Part shown: positions 33,691 through 45,507 of the stretch, piece by piece | Position numbering within the stretch: the first letter of the stretch is position 1 | Layout of the letters: every line of letters begins with the position of its first letter | From: Muscardinus avellanarius | Lineage: Eukaryota; Chordata; Mammalia; Rodentia; Gliridae | DNA: 64,000 nucleotides | Direction: 5' to 3' | NCBI GenBank assembly: GCA_963383645.1 | Contig: OY726572.1 | Location: forward strand, 70,370,856 to 70,434,855 | Made by a program: the position numbers and the translations under genes | Notes under the pieces: generated by a model | What the model saw: the letters and a program-made list of their open reading frames with translations, nothing else | Database searches by the model: none | What the model was told of the DNA's origin: nothing

Positions 33691-34185
33691 ATAATGCAAG
33701 GCAATCTCCCCATCTCAGAACCTCTAACTTAGTCACATCTGAAAAGTCTCCTTTTCCATGTAAAGTAATTTATTCAGAGGTACCATGGGTTAGAATGTGT
33801 ACATCTTTGAGAGATCATTATTTAGACTACCATGACTTATTGGGATCATTCTGTCAACAAGTATTTTAGGCTGTACATTCCAAATATGTCAAGAACCTGA
33901 TCCTTTTTCATCGCTTTTGCTGGTACCACCTTAGTTTAAACTATTAACATTTCTATCTTAGCTTAATGGGGGTAGCCTCCTGATGGGTTTTCTTTTATCT
34001 CTACTTTTCCCACAGTCCAGCAGAGTTTCTTGTGCATCTAGGTAGGGCCATGTGATACAAGAGAGAGGAATGAGCACCATTCTCTGGCCTGGCCCATGAT
34101 CAACACCCCTCACCCAGAGACCTTCTTTTTTCCCCATCTGTTGACCAGATATCAATGCCCAGAATGCTTTTAGAAACTGTGCATT

Positions 34186-34408
34186 GCTGGGTATGGTGGT
34201 GCATACTTATGGTCCCAGCATTTGGGAGGCTGAGACAGGAGGATCACGGTTCGTGGACAACCTCAGTTGCTTGATGAGGCCCTTTGCAACTCAGTGAGAC
34301 CCTGGTTCAGAACAGAGAATAAAAAAAATAGGGCTAGGAGTATAGCTCAAAGGCGGAGTTACTCTGGGTTCCCCTCCCAGTACTGAAAAAGAAAAAAAAA
34401 AAAAAGAT
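34186..34408 (+). mobile_element. B1-dID SINE with TSD
   Basis: AAACTGTGCATT (34174-34185) and AAACTATGCATT (34409-34420) are the TSD. GCTGGGTATGGTGGTGCATA to CTCCCAGTACTG plus A/G tail. Confidence 0.88.
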
Positions 34409-34502
34409 AAACTATGCATTAATGATAACAAATGTTATTCTGGGGTCCTAAATGGCATCATAGGGGAACTTCAAGTGTTATCGTTTTCTGTTTTTCTTTT
34501 CC

Positions 34503-34585
34503 CTTTTTACAATGCTGGGGGTAAAATCCAGGTATAACACATGCTAGGCAAGTACTCTACCACTGACCTCATCCCAGTCCCCCAT
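34503..34585 (-). mobile_element. ID-like monomer
   Basis: CTGGGGGTAAAATCCAGG, ACACATGCTAGGCAAGTACT and CTACCACTGACCTC are the complement of a rodent ID element. Unlike B1-dID copies it retains the GCTAGGCAAG part and has no B1 half. Confidence 0.72.
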
Positions 34586-34781
34586 CGCTACTTTTGACCT
34601 TCTTGTCCATCTGTCACCGATGGCCCAAGAAATTACATCTTTCAGTATTTTGCAAAAGGAGTTCCTCAGAAACTGTGCTCTCCACTCTACTCATGTGCAG
34701 TTTTGAGGTTCATCCATCACATCAGTCATATCAGCTGGACTTTTTTGCCACTGTTTTTCAGGTTATAAAAGTAACACTTAA

Positions 34782-34985
34782 ACTGGGTGTGGTGATGCAC
34801 ACTTGTAATTCCGTATTTGGGAGGCTGAGATAGGAGGTCTCAGTTGGAGGACAGCCTCAGCTACTACTTAAGAGGCCCTTTGCAACTCATTGAGACCCTG
34901 TTTCAAAATAAAGGATAAAAGTATAGGGCTGTGGATGTAGCTCAGAGGTAGAATGCCCCTGGGTTCTATCCCCACTCCCGCCAAA
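34782..34985 (+). mobile_element. B1-dID SINE in a three-SINE cluster
   Basis: ACTGGGTGTGGTGATGCAC to TTCTATCCCCACTCCCGCC. AGTAACACTTA occurs just before it (34770-34780) and again only after the third SINE (35461-35471). Confidence 0.82.
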
Positions 34986-35009
34986 GTAAGTAACTTATTT
35001 TTTTTTCCT

Positions 35010-35219
35010 TTTTATTTTGTGGTACTGAGGGTGGAACCCAGGGGCTTTTCTACCTCTGGGCTATATTCCCAGACCTATTTTTATACTTTATTTGGAAACA
35101 GGGTCTCACTAAGTTGCTGAGAGCCTCATTAAGTAGCTGAGGCTGGCTTTGAAACTGTGATTCTCCTGTCTACACCTCCAAAGTGCTAGGATTACAAGCG
35201 TGTGCCACCACGCCCAGCA
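35010..35219 (-). mobile_element. SINE of cluster, long middle
   Basis: Plus strand TGTGGTACTGAGGGTGGAAC to CCACCACGCCCAGC, with the transitional TCTACCTCTGGGCTATATTC right half. Confidence 0.82.
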
Positions 35220-35239
35220 GTTATTTTTATTTATTTTTA

Positions 35240-35460
35240 ATTTTTATTTTTTTGGTAGTACTGAGGATGAAACTCAGGGGCATTCTACCTCCAAGCTATA
35301 CCCCTAGTCCAGTTATTTTTATTCTTTAATTTTGAAACAGGGTCTCACTGTTTGAATTTCAAAGGGCCTCACTAAGTAGCTGAGGTTATCTGCGAACTGT
35401 GAGCCTCTTGTCTCAGCCTCCCAAGCACTGGGATTACAAACATACGCCACCACGCCCAGC
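35240..35460 (-). mobile_element. Third SINE of cluster
   Basis: GGTAGTACTGAGGATGAAAC to CCACCACGCCCAGC, ending exactly at the AGTAACACTTA repeat. Confidence 0.82.
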
Positions 35461-35483
35461 AGTAACACTTATTTTTTAAACTT

Positions 35484-35680
35484 AAATTTTTATTGGTGCA
35501 TTGTAGTCATACATCTTAATGGGGTACAGGAATGTAGAGGCATATATGAACACATCACTCATTTAGCCGCCCTTCCCCAATTCCCACCGCATTTTCTCCC
35601 CCTCCCTCCTTCTCATGTTTGGCTTAGTGATTGACTTTGATGTGTTTATGAGTGTACACCTACTAAATAGTTCTAACTTT
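35484..35680 (-). mobile_element. L1 3' end, antisense
   Basis: TTTTTATTGGTGCATTGTAG to TTGGCTTAGTGATTGACTTT and a little more. 3' UTR only. Confidence 0.82.
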
Positions 35681-35927
35681 ATTCATATGTAACAGAAATT
35701 AAGCAGGGAATTATATTTCCAAATGTACTTTTCCTTGTGTGGCATAATTTGCAGAGCAGAAATGTAAAAAGAAATTAATAATTCATTTTCTGGACATTAC
35801 TCAAAATATTTCTCTATTAAACACAAGTATGATTTTATAGTGCCTTCTTGATTGGTTTTGCCTTTGACTGGCTATCTCAATACATGTTTGTAACCCGTCC
35901 AGTACAACAGTTTGGTTTGACTTTTAG

Positions 35928-36044
35928 GTGCCCAGCAGTTTGCAGGGCCATGCTCCTGAGAAGAAGGGCACCCATTTTTTGGTAATTCAAGTCCTGGCCA
36001 AGAGTAAGGTTCAAGATCTTTCCTACAGGAAGTGTGAGATGAAG
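35928..36044 (+). other. Candidate exon, 117 bp, open
   Basis: The segment follows TTTGACTTTTAG and is followed by GTAAGT after AAG, a consensus-quality donor. It is 117 bases (39 codons) and open in frame 1 of the segment, while both other frames have stops. The peptide is lysine-rich and not one I recognise. The polypyrimidine tract is short. Chance cannot be excluded, and no other exon of a gene was found. Confidence 0.25.
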
Positions 36045-36142
36045 GTAAGTCAGACTTTCTGCCTGTTTATTTAGCTTTTAAGCCCAAACATCTTGAAAGT
36101 TCCCTTTCTATTTACCAACTCCAAATTTGTGTGTGTTAGTAT

Positions 36143-36320
36143 TTTGGTACAGGGAATCGAACCCAGGCTCATTCTACCTCTGAGCTACATCTCCATCCCT
36201 ATCTTATTTTTTAATTTGAAATTGCCTTGGTAAGTTGTTGAGAATTTATGGCCACGAACGTATGGCTTACTATCTCAGCATTCTAAGCCCTTGGATTACA
36301 GACATGCACACCTGACTTAT
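36143..36320 (-). mobile_element. Old SINE
   Basis: Plus strand TTTTGGTACAGGGAATCGAA to GACATGCACACCTGAC. Much diverged in the B1 half. Confidence 0.7.
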
Positions 36321-36389
36321 TTTCTTTTAACCTGAGTTCTATCACATATAAATATACAGGGTATATGTGGTAATGCAGGGGAGATACTG

Positions 36390-36590
36390 AGGTAGAAAGG
36401 AGAACATAGATTACTGTTTTTCTACCTCCCAGTTATAGCCCCAACCAGATTTTATTTATTTGGACACAGGGTCTCACTAAGTTGTGGAGGTCTCACTAAG
36501 TATCTGAGGCTGGCCTTGAACCTGCGATTGTCCTGTCTCAGCCTCCCAAGGACTGGGATTACAAGCATGTGCCACCACACTCTGCCTAGA
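36390..36590 (-). mobile_element. SINE with disturbed ID half
   Basis: The B1 half is clear (CTCAGCCTCCCAAGGACTGG to CCACCACACTCTGCC). The ID half is interrupted or replaced near 36360-36430. Confidence 0.7.
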
Positions 36591-36599
36591 TTGCTTTGA

Positions 36600-38220
36600 A
36601 AGGAACTGTTTCTACTTTCAGATGCTTGTTATTCCCTCAGAAGTACTTCTCCCAGGCAGAGTCTATGCATAAAAGGCAATTCTGCCGGGCAGACCTGGGT
36701 AACAGGCTACTGGGGTTTCTGGACTAGTGGTATGACATGCATATGAGCCTCATGTCATTTGAATCAAGTCTCACTGCCAAAGTACTCCCTGGTCACCTCC
36801 CCAGGTGACTGTCCAGCTGCTTGACTCTTGAAGCCACTTGATGTCTGCAGGGGTGTGTGACTCCCCCTGAGCCCTCTCCCCTTTCAAGAATTAAAAATAC
36901 CACCGAGGCGGCGCTCGGCTGTCACTCGCCTGTACACCGTACCCCAGGGAAGCTCCTGTCTGTGATGTCGCATTCATTTCTGCACACTGCCATTGTACTT
37001 TGAAATTCCCAAACAGAATGCATGGAGAAACACTAGATGAATAACAATGAAACTGGCAGCATTTATTTTTGCACGCGGCAATCTCAGTTACAATTTTTTT
37101 TTGTTGTTGTTAAAGACCTCTTTGGCAGAATGAGTTTAAGTTTCAAGGCACGTTTCTCCCTCCGTCAACTAGAAAGGTCACTCAGTGAACAAAGAGGAGA
37201 CTGTGTTCTGGGTGATCAGAGAGGAAGCTGGAAAGCCAGGCTCTTTCAAACAAAATAAGGTAGTAAGTGGGAAATGAAGGCGGTGGAATTCTATAGAGCT
37301 GTGCTCAGCAGTGAGGGATGCTGGCATATTTTTTTTTTCCTTGACATAAACACAATAACAAATAGAGAAAAGCCTATCAGAGGAGGGTGACCCAGGTGCT
37401 GTATAAAGATTTTCAGACAGGCAGCTGGAGCCCCTTGGTATTTTATAGTTTTTCCTACTTCCTGTGACTTTATCCTTTGTCAGATTCAATACAGCCTTCA
37501 AGGGTACTGGAGGCAGAAGAAAGAGAAAAAATGTCGAGGAAGGGGAAAGGGAAAGGGGGAGGAAACAATCTCCCCTCTTAGCCTTTGTTGGGGAGTAAAA
37601 GCACAGGATGTGTAAAAATCATTTACTCTCTCTCCAGCAGCGCCAGCATGTTTGACACGGGTTTGCTGAGAGCTTAGAGAGAAACCGTGTTGACATTTTA
37701 CTCACATAAGGGCTTTTGAATTATATAAGACTTCTTTGAGATGCACTGTTGGATATGATCTGAATAGTCAAGCTTGAGAGGAGGGGGCAAACAACAATAC
37801 ATAACACCCCACAACTTTTGAATGTTTCCGTGAATCCCGAAGAGGAAAGAAAAGTTAAAATGGCAAGAAGAAAAATGTTCCCTTACTCTTAAACCTGAAC
37901 ATAATACACCTGTGTCAAAAAGAAAATAAAACGTGTTGCTTTGAAAAAGACCTGCATGCTCCCGATTTTTCTCAGCGCTCTCTCTAGTGGCTTTTGCTGC
38001 TTACACAGGAGAACTCTAGAGACTCTACTCTTTGGCAAAGGACAGATTTTGACACTACATTCTGATGGCAAATAGACCTCTATGTTGTTTATTATACATA
38101 TATTCATTGCCCTACAATTAGAAATTAGAAATGAAGGAAACACAAAAATGCAAACACATCTAGCCCTACTTCTCAGAAATAATGATGGTAGCATTTTCTG
38201 TGTTTTAATATTTTATTTCC
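36600..38220. other. Long block without recognised repeats
   Basis: About 1.6 kb without an identifiable SINE, L1 or LTR. 36895-36945 has a small CpG-bearing patch (GAGGCGGCGCTCGGCTGTCA). Open frames of up to 107 codons lack homology I recognise and lie on both strands. It may contain constrained non-coding sequence, but that cannot be seen from one genome. Confidence 0.4.
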
Positions 38221-38319
38221 TGAACATACAAATGCCTAATACATATAAACAAATAATATAAAATAAAAGAATTAGTCTTTTTATATTGTTTTGGGAACAG
38301 TTTTGAAAAATATGCCACA

Positions 38320-38500
38320 CACATTTTCATGTCATATATTGACCACATCATTTTTAATGGTTGCATAGTATTTTATCATACGAATGGCCCATATCCAGTA
38401 TTAAAAATATTGTATTGGCTGATATTTAATTGGTTTCTAATTTTTTTTGTTCATAATATTGTAACAAATTTCATTTTCTTATAAAGAAAGAAGTGAGGGT
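38320..38500 (-). mobile_element. Ancient L1, antisense fragment
   Basis: CATTTTTAATGGTTGCATAG through TTAATTGGTTTCTAATTTTT to CATAATATTGTAACAAATTT resembles the complement of an old L1 (L1M) 3' region. Confidence 0.5.
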
Positions 38501-38599
38501 GGGTGAAAATTGATATTTAACTGCAGGTGACTATTTTACCTGTATGTATACATAAAATTTTAAATCCATCTTTTATATTTAATATTTACCAGCATATAT

Positions 38600-39100
38600 A
38601 TTTACTACTCTCCTCATTCTTAGAATCCTGATATATAATCTTGATATATCACATGCTAATTTATTAACACATATAGTCAATAGAAGAAAAGCAATAACTA
38701 CATAGCCATATATAACTATACATATACACTATATATGTCTGTGTCTATATATAATGTTTATATCATATATATAATTATACAACGTGTTGATTTATATGTC
38801 TGTTTCTAAATTCTATCCCCAATAGACAAAAATAATAGCCAAGCCATAAGAAGATATACTTTGAGAAAAATTTAATTTCAAAGATAGTTTTTATTTTTTT
38901 TTAACATATTGTACCAAATCTGATGACACAGGACACTGGACATTAAGAAAGAGGTCCACTCCAATCCTTAAGATCTAGTGCAGTTACTTTCTTTTTGTGT
39001 GTACTTTGCTATCATTATTACAGAAACCAGGATATAATCCATGTTTCTGCAGTTTTAGCACAGTGCTTATACAAGAAGGTCAAAGATATTTTTTCTTTTT
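38600..39100. other. TA-rich sequence, unassigned
   Basis: Many TATA and ATAT steps (38690-38790). No repeat family or coding content identified. Confidence 0.4.
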
Positions 39101-39104
39101 ATAT

Positions 39105-39160
39105 AAACCTTTATTGGTGCATTGTAACTATACATCATACTGAGGCATAAAGAAAGATGT
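39105..39160 (-). mobile_element. Very short L1 3' end
   Basis: ACCTTTATTGGTGCATTGTA followed by CATCATACTGAGGC: about 50 bp of the L1 3' terminus, an extreme 5' truncation. Confidence 0.7.
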
Positions 39161-39375
39161 TTTTTAAAATCCTGTGAATTGACTCTTTTTCTGGGATCCC
39201 ACCTTTAGGTGGGGCTGCTTTGTTCTCTACCTTTCCCTAACCTAAAATATAACTTTCATATTTTTATTAAAAGATCCCGTGAATATATAAGCAGAGAAAA
39301 CCAGATCACCATTCAATAAATGTTAATTTTTACTCAGCAAATTAATAAAAATTCGTTTTTAAGAATGTAAGTAAC

Positions 39376-39573
39376 TGCCGGGTGTGGTGGGGCACGCTTG
39401 TAATCCCCGCGCTTGGGAGGCAGAGACAGGAGGATCATGCAGGTTCAAAGCCAGCCGTGCTGGCTTAAGAGACCCTGTTTTCAAATGAAAATATAAAATA
39501 TTAGTTCTGGGAGTATAGCCCAGTGGTAGAAGGGCTTCCAGGAACCCCAGTACCACCACCAAAAAAAAAAAAA
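39376..39573 (+). mobile_element. B1-dID SINE, short type
   Basis: TGCCGGGTGTGGTGGGGCAC to CCCCAGTACCACC plus A run. AATGTAAGTAAC before and AATGTAAGGAAAC after are the likely TSD. Confidence 0.88.
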
Positions 39574-39599
39574 AAAATGTAAGGAAACATACTTGTGTG

Positions 39600-41480
39600 T
39601 ATATTTAATAATTCTTCTTTTATTTAACCTCCAAAATATCATAATAACACTTTTTTCTCCCCAAGATTCTTGGAAAATTCTTGTGCTTGTCCTCTAATTT
39701 GCTGAGCCAAGTCCTGGATTATTCAGTCTTCTGTTCACTGACTCTCCTGTAATATCAAGCTCTGCATTTGTGTTATTCATCTCCCAACACTCCTAATCAA
39801 TATCCAATTTTCTTTGCTGTATGAACGCTTGCTTTCGTTTCATAGATAGAAAGTTCTATGGAATGTGTATGAGAATGCGAATTACATGTTTTCCAAAATT
39901 TTCTTCCTCTTTCTTCTATAGTGGCTCAGTTCCTTAGAAAATGTGTTCAAATTCCTCACACGAGGCCCTTTCTTTGGAACCGTTGCATCTGATCACATAC
40001 CTAATACTCTCTTTTTTCTTTGCTTTCCTCTGACACAGTGCGGCACTTGGTTTTCAGTTTGCCCACATCCACAGCTGTGGACCGCAGTTGGAGTATTGCG
40101 GGTTCAGATGCAGGGAGACTGGGCGATGCTTAGATACAGCTCCGTAATCCTCAGCAAGGTCAGGTTATCTGATTAGGAGAAGGTGATTGCGACACAATAG
40201 GTGGCGGCTGTGAGAGGACTCCTGGCCTCATGTTGGATGATTACAGTCCTGTGATTGTTCTGGCCTCCTGATGTTAGCCGGTCTGGCGCTCACAGTCCTC
40301 TAACTGGAATGGTGGTGTTTGTTAAGAGCCAGCATATGTGGAGCCTCTGCATTTCTTACCTCTACTTTCTGGGGGAAAAAAATTGTAGCCAGAGATATCA
40401 ACAATGAATCTGACCTCATGCTGTCTTGGGTACCTGTAACTAACTCCTCCAAGATGTGCTCACATGATTTAGTTTTCAAAAATATATAGCATGTACACAG
40501 ATATAAATTTAGAATAATTTTATGTTTATCAAAATTTAAAAAAAAAAAACAAAGGAGGAGTTCCTGTCCTATGTGCTTCATCTAGCTTTTCTTGACACTA
40601 ACACTTTGTACAACCATGGGACCTTTGCCTCAGCCAAGAAAATAACATTGGAAAATACTACTAACTAAACTAAATTGGATTTTGTGTATTTCTATTAATA
40701 TTCTTTTTTCTTTTCTGGTATTTAACTCAGAATATCACATTGCATTTAGATTAAGTCTTTCCTTATTCATGGGGGATATATTCCAAGACCCCTACTGGAT
40801 GTTCAAAACCATATATGATAATGAACCTTATATAGTACTCTCTATTCCCTACATGTACATGTCTATGGTAAAGTTAAATTTATCATAAATTCAGTAAAAG
40901 ATGAACAAGAATGACGAATAATGAAATAGAACAATTATAACCACACACTATAATAGAAGATTATGAAGGTAGGTGTGCTCTCTCAAAACATTTGTATGGT
41001 ACTCACCCTTTTCATGATGAATAAGAAGATATAGTTGCTTCAGATGAGAGAAAGTGAGGTGAATGACAGTATCATGATGTAATATCACAGGACTATGTAG
41101 GGCCCTTGAGTACAGCTACTATGATACTTTGACAGTCTGATAGATGAGTGCTGTGCTAAGTGGCTAATGCGTAGGCACCAAATACAGCATGGACACGCTG
41201 GACAAAGCGATGATTCATATTCTAGGTAGAGCAGGGCAAGGTTGACATGAGATTTCATCCTGCTACTTAACATGGCGTGAAGTTTGAAACTTATTCATTG
41301 TTTATTTCTAGACATTTTTAATTTAATGTTTGACCATGTGTAACTGAAACAAGGGAAAACAAAACTCCTGATTGTGTTAAAACAATTGAAACCAAACATC
41401 AGCTACCACTGTAATTGAATTTGACCACCAAAGAATGATCTCCAACCATTTTCATTTGAGCTTGATTTCCAAGAAGGCAT
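39600..41480. other. Repeat-poor block, no gene seen
   Basis: Nearly 1.9 kb without a recognised repeat. It includes a somewhat G+C-richer part (40030-40310). Short open frames on both strands are unsupported. Confidence 0.4.
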
Positions 41481-41487
41481 CTTTGTA

Positions 41488-42060
41488 TATTTTTATTAGT
41501 GTATTATAGCTATGTAACATACTCATGTAAAGAGTGACAGACATATGCATACATGCACACAACTCTTGGGGCATTTCCCTCCAGGTCTCACCCCATCACT
41601 CCCCTTCCCCATAGATGTCTTTGTGAATGGACATGGTAATTTAATATACATACATAACATTATTTCAACTGTTAAATTCCTTATGACTCTTATTCACCTT
41701 AAGTCCCCTTCCTTTTCCTTACACCATTGCAATCTCTGCTCTTCTCTTTGAATTTTGTTTCCCAATTTCTATCTAGTTTCACATATGAGGGAAAACAAAC
41801 AATTATTTATTTATTTTTTTGAGACTGGCTAATCTTCTTTAGCATAATAGTATTGGGTTTTATTCATCTTCCTGAAAATGACATCATTTTGTTCTTCTTT
41901 ATGGTTGAGTAAATTCCCTTGTCATTCCTATCACAATCTTGTGATACATTCATCTGTTGATGAACACCTAGGCTGGTTTTATAATTTGATTGAGAATTGT
42001 GGTTCAACTATCTCTTTTATCACTTTAGTCTCTACTTATTTATTTTTTAAAAATTTTACA
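41488..42060 (-). mobile_element. 5'-truncated L1, antisense, worn
   Basis: ATTTTTATTAGTGTATTATA at the 3' end, a 3' UTR of the 25306 branch, then ATGACATCATTTTGTTCTTC and CATTCATCTGTTGATGAACA of the ORF2 end. More diverged than most L1s here. Confidence 0.75.
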
Positions 42061-42109
42061 AATTTTCTCAAGAATGTATAGTCTTCCATTCTTCACTTTT
42101 CAAGGATAA

Positions 42110-42240
42110 TTTATTTATTTATTGGAATTGGGGATTGAGCAGAAGTTCATTCTTTCTCTGAGCTATACTCTCAACCGTATTCTTAATGTTGAAACAGGAT
42201 CACACTAGGTTTTAGATGGCCATAGATTATCTTCTATTTT
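42110..42240 (-). mobile_element. SINE fragment
   Basis: (TTTA)n then GGAATTGGGGATTGAGC and GTTGAAACAGGATCACACT; the B1 half is missing. Confidence 0.65.
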
Positions 42241-42249
42241 ATTCATTTT

Positions 42250-42860
42250 TACACTCTAATTTATTTTTGGGGGGACACTAAACTTAGGAACTCATAGCAT
42301 TATCTTTAGCCAGAGGAACTAAGCATGTCTATTAAACACCATTTTCATGTATGATTCTACAATCAGCAGTTTTGTAATATATAAAATGTATCATGTGTGC
42401 TGGGGTCTGGAATGAAATCCCTAGATAACTTATTTCTTCTATCCAAATGCACTGGCTGAGCTCAAATGACAAGCCATCTTAGCAGAAGAGCCTTTGCTAT
42501 GTTAAAATCTAGTCTCCAGATGAATTTTCAGGCTTCAAATTAAAGCCCACCTTTGCTAGCTCACATCATCCAGGACTCCGTTTCCCTAAACACAGAGAAT
42601 TCCTAATATTTGATCACATTACATATTTTAATTTGTTATGTTGCAATTTGAGGGGTTCTTTCAAAAATCTGATATGAACGTCTTTCTCCAACACCTGCAC
42701 GGCTGAGACATGGCAGTAAACCTCTTGTGGTTGCTGTGTTTCATGGGTTGGAGCAGACATAGGTCTCACCTACCTTGAGCTCCCATCGCTATGACTTCAG
42801 GCAGGCACTTGGTATGGCCAATGATTTCCTCACATGCTCTCCGGGCATACATTGTCCATC
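42250..42860. other. No recognised feature
   Basis: Possibly a worn LTR (the ATGGCAGTAAACCTCTTGTG area) but unassigned. Confidence 0.3.
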
Positions 42861-42864
42861 TTAT

Positions 42865-43460
42865 TTTATTTTTAAATTATCTTATTAGTGCATGGTAATT
42901 TTCATCCTAGTATGGTTAAATGTGATAAAAATAAATACCTGCACACAGCTCTTTCTTGATTTCTCTATGCATTCTATCCCGCTCATCGTCCTCCCTCCCC
43001 ACATGAGTTAGTGAGGCTGGTAGGACCTTCATATATTTCCACAGTATTATTTGAACTCTTTCTTTCTTTAATCCTCTGTCTTCCTCTTCCTTATTCCTTC
43101 CCCTAATTCCTTTCCACTACTCTACTGGTCTCTCTCTGCATTATTTAATGTCCTGTATTAATTATGTACTAATTAATTAATTATGTAATGTCCTGTTTCC
43201 TATTTTCTCTCTCTTCCACATATAAGAAAAAAAAACATACTACCCTTACTTCCTGAAATTCACTAATCTCACTTAGCACTACATTATCCAGTTCCATCCA
43301 TCCATCCATTTTCCTGCAAATGAAGTAAATTCTTTTCTTCTTCATGGTCTTATAGAATTCTATTGTGTGCAATTCACTACATTTTTTTTTTTTATTCTTT
43401 CATCTGCTGACAGACACCGGGCTTGGTTCCATAATTTTGCTATAGTAAATTTGTTATTTA
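42865..43460 (-). mobile_element. 5'-truncated L1, antisense
   Basis: Begins AAATTATCTTATTAGTGCAT; 3' UTR with CCTTCATATATTTCCACAGT; then ORF2 end CTGCTGACAGACACCG. It contains a local duplication around ATTATGTACTAATTAATTAA (43150-43195). Confidence 0.78.
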
Positions 43461-44480
43461 TTGTTATTATTTGTTATTTATTGTTATTTATTTATAGTAA
43501 ATTTGTTATTTATTGTCCACCAAGTATATTGACCAGAAGTTTGGCAAAAACTCTTTTCAGGCACAGCATCATTCTTTGGCTCAGTCCCATTCGAGGTGAG
43601 TTCACTCCTATCACTGTTGGATTCTGCTGGGGTTCAGGGGCTGGATTCAGGGTCCACATTATTGTAATTTCCTGTCCCTTCCTCCTTTCCGGGAATATCC
43701 ACTCTGACTTGCTACAACTCTTTAGACAATTTCTCTTTATATTAAAGCCCATTAAATTACAAACACATTAAACTCCCCAGTCTGTTCTTGCCTTCAGGAA
43801 AGACTAATGTGGTTTACAAATGAGAATTAATGTATAAATGAATCCCAGGGTATATCCTGAGCAGAGGGGCTGTCAAGTGATTATAAATTAATTTTTAATA
43901 AACCTTGCACAGTGTCTCAGGATTGATCCAATTGGTGTCTGTGTTTATACAGCATTCAGGAAACACAGTAGCATAAGTAGTCCACAAAAATAAAATCTGC
44001 TTCCTCTAAAGGAAAATAAGGGTTCCAAAGACACAAAGAACACCCAAAATACCCTGGAAGAAAATAACAGTTTTGGAAATCCTGCATTCTGTCTTCTTTT
44101 GGGTAGGTCAAATGTTGTTCAAACCAAGTCATTAGAAACTTCCATTTCTTTCCACATTTTTCTCTAACTAACTAGTGGCATTTACCACTCCTCTGTCAGT
44201 CATTGTTCTGTGACTGACCCATTCCTCCTTTGGCAATCTTCTTAGAGGATATCTGAACATTTTTCATCCCATTTTTTAAAAAATAAACTGCATTTAGTAG
44301 TTGTATTCTATTACTAGAAGTGGAACCTCCCCATTCTCTATTTTGGAATTCAGTATTATTTTCTTTTCTGGGTTTCTGGTCCTTTAAAGAAAGGGGTTCT
44401 CTGAAGGAGGGAACCTCACCAAGTGTTGTATGCATGTGTGTCTTTATGACTCTGAACTACGATATAATGTGAGACTACAG
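43461..44480. other. Possible LTR pieces, unassigned
   Basis: CATTAAACTCCCCAGTCTGT (about 43765) and TAATAAACCTTGCACAGTGT (about 43900) look like LTR 3' region sequence, but I cannot assign a family. (TTATTTG)n-like duplications lie at 43450-43520. Confidence 0.3.
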
Positions 44481-44490
44481 TGCCTATATA

Positions 44491-44622
44491 CAGCGGGGCG
44501 TGGTGGCGCACGCTTGTAATCCCCGCGCTTGGGAGGCGGAGATAGAGGATCGCGCAGGTCCGAAGCCAGCCTCGCTGGCTTAAGAGACTCTGTTTCCAGA
44601 TTAAAATATAAAAAATAGGTGA
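44491..44622 (+). mobile_element. SINE lacking its 3' end
   Basis: GCGGGGCGTGGTGGCGCACG through GCTGGCTTAAGAGACTCTG to AAAAAATAGGTGAAC; the rest of the ID half is absent. The B1 part is well preserved. Confidence 0.82.
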
Positions 44623-45507
44623 ACAAAAAACAATGCATATATACATGCATATATTTATATATTTGTATATTTGTATTTTTACTTATTATATATTTATTTG
44701 CATACTTATTATCAGTATATTTTTATTTACTGTATTTATACATTTCATATCTCTAATACAAATAGACGCGTTTCCTTTGCAGAAGTTTCCAGGGAACAGA
44801 ATGGGCTATGGATGGTAACAGCCAGAGAACACTCTGAGGACTCTTTGAAATGGTCTCTTTTTGAGAATTAACTAACAATTTTAGATCAGCCCAATGATAG
44901 CTGAATTCTTTGTGGATATTGTCTGTTTACAGATAATTTCCCAGTTGACTCCATGATCTTAGTGGGCTTTTGGAATGATACCTGCAAGCATTGTGGGGTG
45001 ATAATGGCTTTCACTGAGATTGCAAAGGAAAGCCTGGGTAACTTGAAAGCCTGGAAAACAACATTTGACCCTGCCAGCTGCCCCTGATGGGGCAAGGCGT
45101 GGAGCTGGGGGAGTGACACCAAAGCTGGAAAGTAGAGGGAGCAGCAATGTGGAATGCCAGCCAGGGAAGCCACAGGAGACAGGAAAACCCTGAGTGACTT
45201 GCGAGCCGCACCCCGCAAGGCCATAGAGAGAGGCTGCCTGAGGGGAGACAGGTTCCACCACAGTGGGTCCTGGGTGCCCAGCATGGGGCTTTAGGATTTG
45301 TTTGCCCTGTGGGTTTTGGCTTTGTTTTGGGCTGATCCCTCTGTTATTACCTTTTGGAATGGGACTGCATATCCTTGTCTATCCCACTAATGTACTTGTA
45401 ACATTTCTTTGGGATTTTTTTTTTTTTTCGGGTCTGGGGATGGAACCCAGGGGCATTCGACCTCCGATCTACAGCCCCTGCCCTATTTTTTTTTAATTCT
45501 TTATTTT

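Larger units (their letters stand above)
32555..33870 (-). mobile_element. Antisense LTR (MaLR/MLT1-like), split
   Basis: 32555-32755 (ATTTATTAGCTTAAAACAAT; CTTGGCTCATGACTCCTAAC; TCCATCTTCAAAACCAAC) and 33700-33870 (CAATCTCCCCATCTCAGAAC; CACATCTGAAAAGTCTCC; GTACATCTTTGAGAGATCAT) are two ends of one LTR type in reverse. The 940 bp between hold an L1 fragment, an MLT2-like piece and a rearranged L1. Confidence 0.55.

Noticed and set aside
36895..36945. CpG island promoter
   Set aside because: The CpG patch is only about 50 bp and the surroundings are AT-rich; too short for an island.
37178..37501. 107-codon minus-strand frame in the SINE-free block
   Set aside because: No homology recognised, no splice or promoter context, and frames of this size occur by chance.
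44886..45284. 132-codon minus-strand frame
   Set aside because: Lies antisense to non-coding MaLR internal sequence, overlaps other frames and shows no known domain.
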